A stretch of 34,096 nucleotides of DNA from an uncultured Mailhella sp. (GTDB taxonomy: Bacteria; Desulfobacterota; Desulfovibrionia; Desulfovibrionales; Desulfovibrionaceae): positions 1 to 34,096 of the forward strand of contig CAJTMS010000015.1 in NCBI GenBank assembly GCA_910577155.1, read 5' to 3'. Position 1 is the first letter of the stretch, and the number at the start of each line of letters is the position of its first letter. The translations under genes were made by a program, and so were the position numbers. This document shows positions 9,180 to 15,824 of this stretch, one piece after another. The notes under the pieces are model-generated. The model was not told the DNA's origin. It saw only the letters and a list, made by a program, of their open reading frames with translations, and did no database searches.

Positions 9180-9449
9180 GTGGCTATGGATACAGCTCAA
9201 AAACAAGCAGTTATTGCTGCTCACGCAAAACATGAAGGCGACACCGGTTCACCGGAAGTTCAAATTGCCCTTTTAACAGCTCGTATTGAAGCTCTTACCG
9301 AACACTTCAAAACACACAAGAAAGATTTTCACAGCCGTACAGGTCTTTTGAAACTTGTTGGTCATCGCCGTAAACTTCTTCAGTATTTGAAAGAAACCGA
9401 TATCCAACGCTATCGTGCTCTTATTGAAAAACTTGGATTGCGTAAGTAA
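9180..9449 (+). CDS. rpsO: 30S ribosomal protein S15
   Basis: S15 binds 16S rRNA early in assembly of the small-subunit platform. The 89-residue protein has the family core HEGDTGSPEVQIALLTARI and DFHSRTGLLKLVGHRRKLLQYL, ending in the usual LGLRK. The start is GTG at 9180, set by AGGAGG at 9166-9171 with eight bases of spacing; an ATG two codons later would be too far from that site. Its N-terminus MAMDTAQKQ resembles Desulfovibrio-type S15. It lies between truB and pnp, and a hairpin separates it from pnp. Confidence 0.96.
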   Translation: MAMDTAQKQAVIAAHAKHEGDTGSPEVQIALLTARIEALTEHFKTHKKDFHSRTGLLKLVGHRRKLLQYLKETDIQRYRALIEKLGLRK

Positions 9450-9466
9450 TTTTCATAAGCAATTTT

Positions 9467-9494
9467 AAGGGGAAGTTTTCTTCCCCTTTATCTT
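9467..9494 (+). terminator. Hairpin between rpsO and pnp, probable weak terminator
   Basis: AAGGGGAAG (9467-9475) pairs with CTTCCCCTT (9480-9488) around a TTTT loop. The following T run is short and broken (TATCTT), so partial termination or 3'-end protection of rpsO mRNA is likely. Confidence 0.65.
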
Positions 9495-9502
9495 AAGTCG
9501 TC

Positions 9503-9570
9503 GTGTAACGGAGGGTCCGTGAGAAGGACTAATTACTTAGTATTTTTCACGGAATCTCCTTACACAGGAG
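9503..9570 (+). promoter_or_regulatory. Long imperfect hairpin in the pnp leader
   Basis: The outer stem pairs GTGTAA and GGAG (9503-9508, 9510-9513, one bulged C) with CTCC and TTACAC (9556-9565). The middle stem pairs TCCGTGA (9516-9522) with TCACGGA (9547-9553). The tip pairs ACTAA (9528-9532) with TTAGT (9537-9541). The structure ends one base before AGGAG, the pnp ribosome site. In E. coli, RNase III and PNPase control pnp through a leader stem at this position; the same logic here is inferred. Confidence 0.75.
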
Positions 9571-9576
9571 AAAAAA

Positions 9577-11829
9577 ATGAGTTTATTAGATTGTACTCGC
9601 GTTACTGCCCATGTCGGCGGTAAAGAAATTATTTTGGAAACCGGCAGAATTGCCCGTCAAGCTGCCGGTGCTGTCTGGATTCAATGCGAAGGAACCGTTT
9701 GTCTGACAACAGTTTGCGAAACCCCTCTTGAAACCCCGAGAGACTTTTTCCCTCTCACTGTTGAATATGCTGAAAAAATGTATGCCGCAGGACGTATTCC
9801 CGGCAACTTCTTCCGCCGTGAAATCGGTCGCCCAAGCGATAATGAAACCCTTATTTCCCGCTTGATTGACCGCCCTATCCGTCCGCTTTTCCCAAAAGGA
9901 TACGGCAACGAAGTGCAGGTTTTAGCACAGGTTCTTTCTGCTGACGGCAAAAATATGCCGGATGTGCAGTGCATCACGGCTGCTTCTGCTGCCCTTTGTG
10001 TTTCCCATATTCCTTTTGACGGACCCATTGCAGGAGCAAGACTCGGACGTGTGAACGGTCAGTTCATTATCAATCCGACTGTACAGGAACTTGAAGAAAG
10101 TGATTTGGATATCGTTTTTGCAGCTTCCGAAACCGCTGTTGTCATGGTGGAAGGCGAAGCAAAATTCGTTCCTGAAAATGTTATTATTGAAGCTCTTGAC
10201 TGGGGGCATAAAGCCATTCAGCCTCTTATTGCCGCTCAAAAAGAACTTGCCCAAAAAGCAGGCAAAACAAAAGTTGTCTTTATTCCTAAAGAAGACGATG
10301 AAGCTCTCTATGCCCATGTTGAAAAATTGGCTCTTGACGCCGGTATGGATAAAGCGCTTCGTGTTCCCGATAAATTAGAACGCAAACTTGCCCGCAAAGA
10401 AGTAAAAGATGCTGTCCGTGAAATCATGCAAAACGATCCGGCTTATGCGGAAAATGAAGAAGCTCTCAAAGAAGTCGACACTATTTTGGAACATTTGGAA
10501 AAGAAAATTGTCCGTCAGCGTATTTTGAAAGAAGGCACACGCATTGATAACCGTGATACAAAGACGGTTCGTCCTATTGAGATTGAAACAAGCGTGCTCC
10601 CAAGAACACACGGTTCCGTTATTTTTGCCCGCGGGGAAACAAAAGCTCTTGTTGTCACAACCTTGGGTGCAAGCTCTGACGAGCTGAGAACTGATGGAAT
10701 CAATAGCGGTGATGAAGTAAAACGCTTTATGCTCCACTATAATTTCCCACCCTTCAGCGTTGGTGAAGTAAAACCCATGCGTATCTCACGCCGCGAAATT
10801 GGACACGGACACCTTGCTGAACGCGCACTCAAAGCTGTTATCCCCAGTCAAGAGGAATTTCCATTTACCGTCCGCGTTGTTTCTGAAACAGTGGAATCAA
10901 ACGGTTCTTCCTCCATGGCGGCTGTTTGCGGCGGCTGTTTGTCCCTTATGGACGCAGGCGTACCTATCAAAGCTCCTATTGCAGGCGTTGCCATGGGACT
11001 TATCAAAGAAAATGATGAATATCTTGTGCTTACCGATATTTTAGGCGATGAAGACGCCCTTGGCGATATGGACTTCAAGATTGCCGGCAGTGCTGACGGT
11101 ATCACCGCTGTACAAATGGATATCAAAATCAATGGTCTTCCTACCGATGTTATGGCTCGCGCCATGGCTCAGGCAAAAGAAGCCCGTTTACATATTTTGA
11201 AAACCATGCTTACCGCCCTTCCGGAATACCGCAAAGAATTATCACCGTACGCACCGCAGCATGAAAAACTCATGGTAAATCCTGACACCATCCGCATGAT
11301 TATCGGTCCCAGCGGCAAAAATATTAAAGCAATTACTGCTGCAACAGGCGCAGCCATTGATATTGACGACAGCGGCGAAATCAGTATTTTTGCGCCAACC
11401 AGTGAAGCTATGGCAAAAACGAAGGAAATGGTGCTTTATTACGACCAAAAACCGGAACTTGGCAAAAACTATACAGCTAAAGTTCGCCGTATTTTGGAAA
11501 TCGGTGCTATTGTTGAAGTTCTCCCTAATGTGGAAGCGCTCGTTCACATTTCCCAGCTTGATATCAACCGTGTGCAAAAAACAGAAGACATTGCCCATCT
11601 TGGCGAAGATATGCGCGTAAAGGTTATTGAAATCAATGGTGATAAAATCCGTGCCAGCCGTAAGGCTGTTCTTTTGGAAGAACAAGGCGTGGAATGGAAT
11701 CCTGAAGATACTGCCCGTCCTCAAAAAAGAGACCGCGGCGACAAAGATCACGGTGACAGAGAACGCAGAGGCGACCGCGGTGACCGTCATGACAGAAGAC
11801 CACGCCGTGACCGTGAACCAAGAGATTAA
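9577..11829 (+). CDS. pnp: Polyribonucleotide nucleotidyltransferase (PNPase)
   Basis: PNPase degrades RNA 3' to 5' using phosphate and can add tails in reverse. The 750-residue chain shows two RNase PH domains joined by a helical domain. The first contains FFRREIGRPSDNETL and SRLIDRPIRPLFP; the second contains the catalytic stretch GDEDALGDMDFKIAGSADG. A KH domain follows (IIGPSGKNIKAITAATG, near 570-590), then an S1 domain (about 630-700). The C-terminal tail after about residue 715 is rich in Arg, Asp and Gly (RDRGDK, RRGDRGDRHD) and is probably disordered; such tails vary between species. AGGAG lies six bases before the ATG. A leader hairpin precedes the gene and a terminator follows it. 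Confidence 0.97.
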   Translation: MSLLDCTRVTAHVGGKEIILETGRIARQAAGAVWIQCEGTVCLTTVCETPLETPRDFFPLTVEYAEKMYAAGRIPGNFFRREIGRPSDNETLISRLIDRPIRPLFPKGYGNEVQVLAQVLSADGKNMPDVQCITAASAALCVSHIPFDGPIAGARLGRVNGQFIINPTVQELEESDLDIVFAASETAVVMVEGEAKFVPENVIIEALDWGHKAIQPLIAAQKELAQKAGKTKVVFIPKEDDEALYAHVEKLALDAGMDKALRVPDKLERKLARKEVKDAVREIMQNDPAYAENEEALKEVDTILEHLEKKIVRQRILKEGTRIDNRDTKTVRPIEIETSVLPRTHGSVIFARGETKALVVTTLGASSDELRTDGINSGDEVKRFMLHYNFPPFSVGEVKPMRISRREIGHGHLAERALKAVIPSQEEFPFTVRVVSETVESNGSSSMAAVCGGCLSLMDAGVPIKAPIAGVAMGLIKENDEYLVLTDILGDEDALGDMDFKIAGSADGITAVQMDIKINGLPTDVMARAMAQAKEARLHILKTMLTALPEYRKELSPYAPQHEKLMVNPDTIRMIIGPSGKNIKAITAATGAAIDIDDSGEISIFAPTSEAMAKTKEMVLYYDQKPELGKNYTAKVRRILEIGAIVEVLPNVEALVHISQLDINRVQKTEDIAHLGEDMRVKVIEINGDKIRASRKAVLLEEQGVEWNPEDTARPQKRDRGDKDHGDRERRGDRGDRHDRRPRRDREPRD

Positions 11830-11850
11830 TATATCTTCTGCTAATAAATA

Positions 11851-11880
11851 AAAAGGGCCTGAAATTCAGGCTCTTTTTTA
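11851..11880 (+). terminator. Rho-independent terminator after pnp
   Basis: AAAAGGGCCTGA (11851-11862) pairs with TCAGGCTCTTTT (11866-11877) with one G-T pair and a run of T. The arms are A- and T-flanked, so it could act in both directions and also end the minus-strand nuclease transcript. Confidence 0.88.
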
Positions 11881-11933
11881 TTTAACTAAATGAAATTTAC
11901 AACAAATAAAATTAATATAATCTCACAAATATC

Positions 11934-12065
11934 CTACCAAATAACCTCATTTTCTTTAATACATTCTTCAATCGGTGTATTTAAACCTTCAATAATTTTT
12001 TCTTCCATGTCAGGAACAGATTGTAACTATTCCTTTTCCGCCATTTTCGTATATTCTTCATTCAT
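11934..12065 (-). pseudogene. Short reading frame interrupted by an in-frame TAG
   Basis: On the minus strand, GAGGGAT lies before an ATG at 12065. The frame reads MNEEYTKMAEKE, then TAG (12027-12029), then continues in the same frame for 30 codons (LQSVPDMEEKIIEGLNTPIE and onward to NEVIW) to a second TAG at 11934. The composition after the amber codon is protein-like, acidic and helical. It starts 23 bases after the stop of the thermonuclease gene. It could be a decayed small gene, two separate tiny frames, or an amber codon read through. I do not recognise the product. Confidence 0.4.
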
Positions 12066-12088
12066 AATCTATCCCTCAATTTTAAACT

Positions 12089-12658
12089 CTATTTTTTATG
12101 ATGTTTAAAATCCCAAGGGGTAATTGGATTTTCTTCCTGCCATAAACCTTGGCGGGAACTTTTTGCTTCATCCTGCACACTTTGCCAGCCCACACAAAGA
12201 AGAATATCATCGCAAAATCTCGGATATACCCAAGCAAAGCCGTTTCTGATTAAATCCTCCTGAACGGCAATACCATTTTCATCATACAAAACAGCAACAT
12301 AACGACCGTATTTATCTTTATAGTAAACATCGAGCGTATACAAAGAATTATCTGTCAAATCTTCTAAAAAAGCTCGTGCAGTATTGGCAAAATGCTGCCC
12401 TTTTTCAGGAGCGTCTATACCATATAAGCGCAATTTAATTCTTTTTCCATTTTTCCCTGCAACATCAAGACTATCCCCGTCATACACAGTCACGACCCTG
12501 ACTTTGTTTTTTTGCACCAGACTTTCTTCTTCTGAAAAAAGTTCTGTTTCTATATCCCGACTTTCACTTATGCCCTTATCTGCAAACAAAATAAGCACTG
12601 TTCCAAAAATTGCAGGAAGAAAAAAAATACAATATTTTAATAGTTGTTGTATGCGCAT
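12089..12658 (-). CDS. Thermonuclease family protein (SNase fold), membrane-anchored or secreted
   Basis: The 189-residue protein starts with a hydrophobic segment (about residues 9-26) with no obvious cleavage site, so it is either a secreted or an N-terminally anchored enzyme facing the periplasm. The staphylococcal nuclease-like domain keeps all key residues: D60 in VYDGDS, R77 and D82 in LRLYGIDAPE with E85, and R119 in KYGRYVAVLY. These match the calcium ligands and the two catalytic arginines of the classic enzyme, so calcium-dependent DNA/RNA cleavage is expected. AAGGAAA precedes the ATG. It diverges from the amino acid importer genes. Its role (nutrient scavenging or defence against free DNA) is open. 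Confidence 0.88.
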   Translation of the reverse strand: MRIQQLLKYCIFFLPAIFGTVLILFADKGISESRDIETELFSEEESLVQKNKVRVVTVYDGDSLDVAGKNGKRIKLRLYGIDAPEKGQHFANTARAFLEDLTDNSLYTLDVYYKDKYGRYVAVLYDENGIAVQEDLIRNGFAWVYPRFCDDILLCVGWQSVQDEAKSSRQGLWQEENPITPWDFKHHKK

Positions 12659-12714
12659 AGAATTTCCTTCAAAATTTTCTGTATAACCTACTCTTATTCG
12701 CCAAAATAAACAAG

Positions 12715-12743
12715 TTGCAATTTTTCGTAGTTTACTCTATAGT
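12715..12743 (+). promoter_or_regulatory. Sigma-70-type promoter for the amino acid importer
   Basis: TTGCAA (12715-12720), a 17-base spacer and TATAGT (12738-12743) lie about 77 bases before the binding-protein start. Confidence 0.6.
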
Positions 12744-12750
12744 AACAGCG

Positions 12751-12774
12751 TTTGAAATTCTTGATAATTTCAAA
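12751..12774 (+). promoter_or_regulatory. Leader hairpin or operator dyad before the importer genes
   Basis: TTTGAAATT (12751-12759) and AATTTCAAA (12766-12774) form a perfect nine-base inverted repeat with a six-base gap, just downstream of the -10 box. It could be a repressor operator or an mRNA hairpin; nothing in the window names the factor. Confidence 0.5.
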
Positions 12775-12819
12775 ATGGTATGTGAACATCCCTTTAACCT
12801 TTATAACGCAGGAGCACCT

Positions 12820-13563
12820 ATGAAACGCTTTTCGGCTTTGGTTGTTACTTTTTTAATCTTAGCTTTAGCACCTTTTGCACAAGCTAAAACCTATGTTAAC
12901 GGTATTGATGCAAACTATCCTCCTTTTTCCTATATTGACGAACAAGGAAATCCGACAGGTTTTGACATTGAATCCATGAACTGGATTGCAAAGAAAATGG
13001 GATTTGAAGTTCAACATACCCCTATCAACTGGGACGGAATTATTCCTGCTCTTCAGGCAAAAAAAATTGATATGATTTGTTCCGGCATGAGTATTTCAGA
13101 AGAAAGAAAACAAGCTGTAAACTTTTCAACTCCTTACTACTCAATCAAAAAATATATTGCGGTAAAAAATGATTCAAACCTTACAGTTGAAGAACTTTTT
13201 AAAGGCAAATTTACTCTTGGTGTACAGCGCGGTACAAATGAACACGATCTTTTGCAGTCCCGTATTGATAAAGAAAATTTAGCTGTCAGCCTTCGTCTTT
13301 ATGACAGCCCTCCCATGAGCGTTGAAGACCTTTTAAACGGACGTATTGACGCTATCGCTATTGATTCAGCTCCGGCTGAAGATGCTATCCGCAACGGCAA
13401 AGCTATCAAAATTGTTGGCGAATATGCAGAAGGCGATGATTTTGGTGTTGCCGTGAACAAGGACAATGCGGAACTTTTGAAGTTAATCAACGATGGCTAT
13501 GAACTTCTGAAGAAAGATGCTCTTTGGGAAGAACTCCATACAAAATATTTGAGCAATCATTAA
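12820..13563 (+). CDS. Amino acid ABC transporter, periplasmic substrate-binding protein
   Basis: This family 3 solute-binding protein (SBP_bac_3) has 247 residues. A cleavable signal peptide ends near AQA at residue 22, with no lipobox, so the mature protein is soluble in the periplasm. Family landmarks are DANYPPFSYID near residue 30, GFDIESMNWIAKKMG, IIPALQAKKIDMICSGMSIS, ERKQAVNFSTPYY, and DLLNGRIDAIAIDSAPAED. The arginine after the GMS motif usually holds the ligand carboxylate, so a polar amino acid is likely. The open frame extends upstream, but the ATG at 12820 follows AGGAG by six bases and begins the signal peptide. It heads the importer operon. Confidence 0.92.
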   Translation: MKRFSALVVTFLILALAPFAQAKTYVNGIDANYPPFSYIDEQGNPTGFDIESMNWIAKKMGFEVQHTPINWDGIIPALQAKKIDMICSGMSISEERKQAVNFSTPYYSIKKYIAVKNDSNLTVEELFKGKFTLGVQRGTNEHDLLQSRIDKENLAVSLRLYDSPPMSVEDLLNGRIDAIAIDSAPAEDAIRNGKAIKIVGEYAEGDDFGVAVNKDNAELLKLINDGYELLKKDALWEELHTKYLSNH

Positions 13564-13572
13564 TTATTTCTT

Positions 13573-13598
13573 GGGCGTGCCTTATGACAGGTACGCCC
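13573..13598 (+). promoter_or_regulatory. Intercistronic hairpin after the binding-protein gene
   Basis: GGGCGT and CCT (13573-13578, 13580-13582) pair with AGG and ACGCCC (13589-13591, 13593-13598). No T run follows directly, so it is more likely to protect the 3' end of the binding-protein message than to terminate. Such stems often give binding proteins more mRNA than their permeases. Confidence 0.6.
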
Positions 13599-13668
13599 AT
13601 CTATCGAGCAAAAAGTTTTTTTTGCCCTTTTTATTTTAATTTCACCGGAATACCAGACTGGAAAAATC

Positions 13669-14340
13669 GTGGAAACCATAAAAACTATTATTATCAATTT
13701 ACCCTATATCCTTGAGGGCACCTATATTACGGTTTTGCTTGTGGTGGGGGCGCTCGCTCTCGGCTTTTGCATCGGTGTTCCTCTTGCTGTCTTACAAGTC
13801 TATGGCAACAATTTCATCCGCCGAATTGTTGGCTTATATGTATGGTTTTTCCGCGGTGTTCCTATTTTATTGCTTCTTTTTCTCTTTTATTTCGGTTTAT
13901 TCAATGTTATTGGCTTAAATTTGGATGCCCTGACGGCTTCGGGGCTGGTGCTGGGACTTGCCAGTTCCGCCTATCAGTCACAAATTTTCCGCGGCTCCAT
14001 TCAATCCCTTCCATTAGGGCAATTTAAAGCAGGTTCTGCCCTTGGCATGACAGATGGCCAAATTATTAAAAATGTTATTTTGCCGCAAGCTCTGCGCCTT
14101 TCCATTCCCGGCTGGTCCAATGAATTTTCTATTCTGCTCAAGGACTCTGCCCTTTGTTTTGCAGTCGGAGCTTCAGAAATTATGGCAAGAGCCCATTTTG
14201 TCGCTTCCCGTACCTATGAATATTTGCCTCTTTATATTACTGCAGGCTTTTTATATTTTCTCATTACCCTTGTGGGGATACGGATTTTACGCTCTGTAGA
14301 ACGCAGATTTGCCATTCCCGGCTATACGCTTTCCGTATGA
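13669..14340 (+). CDS. Amino acid ABC transporter permease (first of two)
   Basis: This 223-residue inner-membrane subunit belongs to the HisM/HisQ-type permease family, with about five helices. The ATPase-coupling loop is recognisable: FKAGSALGMTDGQIIKNVILPQALRLSIPG, split by the typical EAA-like glycine. The motif FRGVPILLLLFLFYFG in helix 2-3 is typical of polar amino acid permeases. The start is GTG at 13669, with only a weak GGAAA upstream. It probably pairs with the second permease at 15130 in a heterodimer. The ATPase gene begins 25 bases downstream. An 11-base tandem duplication (TTTCCGTATGA, TTTCCGTATAA) covers its stop codon. Confidence 0.9.
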   Translation: METIKTIIINLPYILEGTYITVLLVVGALALGFCIGVPLAVLQVYGNNFIRRIVGLYVWFFRGVPILLLLFLFYFGLFNVIGLNLDALTASGLVLGLASSAYQSQIFRGSIQSLPLGQFKAGSALGMTDGQIIKNVILPQALRLSIPGWSNEFSILLKDSALCFAVGASEIMARAHFVASRTYEYLPLYITAGFLYFLITLVGIRILRSVERRFAIPGYTLSV

Positions 14341-14365
14341 TTTCCGTATAATTTAAGGATACCCT

Positions 14366-15127
14366 ATGACAGCTCTTTTAAGTGTAAAAAATATTTCTCT
14401 CACCTTAGGAAACAGAAAAATTTTAGATAATGTTTCTTTAGATATTCACGCAGGGGAACTCAAAGTTCTGATTGGTCCTTCCGGTGCAGGAAAAAGTACG
14501 CTTTTACAGTGTATCAACCACCTTATCCCTCCCAATGAAGGGGAAATTTATCTGGAAGGAAAAAAAATCAATACCCAAAGCAATGCCGAGCTTTGCCATT
14601 TACGTCAAAATGTGGGCATGATTTTTCAGGATTTCAATTTATTTGACCACTTAACTGCACTGGATAATATTTGTTTAGCCCTTATTAAAGTCCATAAGCT
14701 GTCTAAACACGAAGCACAAAAACGCGCGAGAAAAGAACTGGAACGCGTAGGACTTGCCAACCGTGCAGGTCTCTATCCTGCCCAGCTTTCCGGCGGACAA
14801 AAACAACGTGTTGCTATAGCACGAGCCCTTGCCATGCAGCCTAAAATTCTTTTGCTTGACGAACCAACATCTGCCCTTGACCCGGAACTGGTGGGCGAAG
14901 TCATGACCGTTATCCAAGACCTTGCCCGCGGAGGCATGCCCATGATTATGGCAACGCACCAAATGGATTTTGTACGTTCCCTTGCCACAGAAGTTTTATT
15001 TATGGAACACGGTGTTATTATTGAAAAAGACACTCCGAAAGTTTTGCTTGCAGAAGGAGCAAAAACCCGTACTCTTGATTTTTGCACAAAACTTAATATC
15101 ATTACCAACACAAGTAATGAGGGCTAA
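14366..15127 (+). CDS. Amino acid ABC transporter ATP-binding protein
   Basis: The 253-residue ATPase energises the importer at the cytoplasmic face. All motifs are intact: Walker A GPSGAGKST near residue 37, Q-loop FQDFNLFDHL, signature LSGGQKQRVAIARALA, Walker B ILLLDEPTSALDP, and switch histidine in MATHQMDFV. The sequence is of the GlnQ/HisP class. AAGGATA lies before the ATG. Its stop is two bases from the next permease start, and the ribosome site of that gene (GAGGG) lies inside this gene's end. It lies between the two permease genes. Confidence 0.95.
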   Translation: MTALLSVKNISLTLGNRKILDNVSLDIHAGELKVLIGPSGAGKSTLLQCINHLIPPNEGEIYLEGKKINTQSNAELCHLRQNVGMIFQDFNLFDHLTALDNICLALIKVHKLSKHEAQKRARKELERVGLANRAGLYPAQLSGGQKQRVAIARALAMQPKILLLDEPTSALDPELVGEVMTVIQDLARGGMPMIMATHQMDFVRSLATEVLFMEHGVIIEKDTPKVLLAEGAKTRTLDFCTKLNIITNTSNEG

Positions 15128-15129
15128 GC

Positions 15130-15819
15130 ATGGAACTTTTTGATTTAACATTTTATTTGGAACGGGTTATTCCCAAACTCAATAAGGGACTGATTGAAAG
15201 CCTGTGGCTCATTATCCCTGCGGCTCTGATTGGAGGAAGTTTTGGCGTATTTATGGGAGTACTGCGTGTTTTTGGCACCAAATGGATCAAAAAAATTGCC
15301 GACAGCTTCGTTGCTGTTGTCCGCGGTGTTCCTCTTGTTATCCAGCTCATGATTTTATATTTCGGTTTGCCGTATCTGCCTTTTGTTAAAATATATTTAG
15401 ACCCCTATCAGGCATCATTGCTTGGTTTTATTTTCTGTACCGGAGCCTATCAATCGGAATATATCCGCGGGGCACTGCTTTCCATCAAACAAGGGCAAAT
15501 CAAAGCAGGACAAGCCCTTGGAATGACAAAATTCCAAATTATTTGGTCAGTCATCATTCCACAGGCTTTTCGGAAAGCAATACCCGGCTGCGGCAATGAA
15601 ATTATTTACCTTATCAAATACAGCTCACTTGCCTATGTTGTCACCCACATTGAATTGACAGGAGAGGCAAAAATTCTTGTTTCGCGAACTTTCAGACCAA
15701 CAGAAATTTATTTAATAGCCGGCTGCTACTATTTATTTTTAGTCACGCTGGCAACATGGATTCTTCATGCACTGGAGCGCAAGCTCTATATACCCGGCTT
15801 TGGTAAAGCCAATTCATAA
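15130..15819 (+). CDS. Amino acid ABC transporter permease (second of two)
   Basis: This 229-residue permease is a paralogue of the one at 13669. It shares VVRGVPLVIQLMILYFGLP in the early helices and the coupling loop IKAGQALGMTKFQIIWSVII followed by PQAFRKAIPG. Both proteins end in the same IPG-type tail (LYIPGFGK here, FAIPGYTLS in the partner). The pair would form the transmembrane channel, with two copies of the ATPase. lepA starts five bases after the stop, so transporter and lepA transcription are probably coupled unless a promoter lies within this gene. Confidence 0.9.
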   Translation: MELFDLTFYLERVIPKLNKGLIESLWLIIPAALIGGSFGVFMGVLRVFGTKWIKKIADSFVAVVRGVPLVIQLMILYFGLPYLPFVKIYLDPYQASLLGFIFCTGAYQSEYIRGALLSIKQGQIKAGQALGMTKFQIIWSVIIPQAFRKAIPGCGNEIIYLIKYSSLAYVVTHIELTGEAKILVSRTFRPTEIYLIAGCYYLFLVTLATWILHALERKLYIPGFGKANS

Positions 15820-15824
15820 ACCCT

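Noticed and set aside
11890..12108. Plus-strand 72-codon frame downstream of pnp
   Set aside because: It has no ribosome site, is rich in Ile, Ser and Phe as expected from AT-rich non-coding DNA, and is opposite the minus-strand mini-frame and the end of the nuclease gene.
14330..14351. Tandem 11-mer (TTTCCGTATGA, TTTCCGTATAA) over the first permease stop
   Set aside because: It looks like a small slippage duplication; it does not change the frame or create a known signal.
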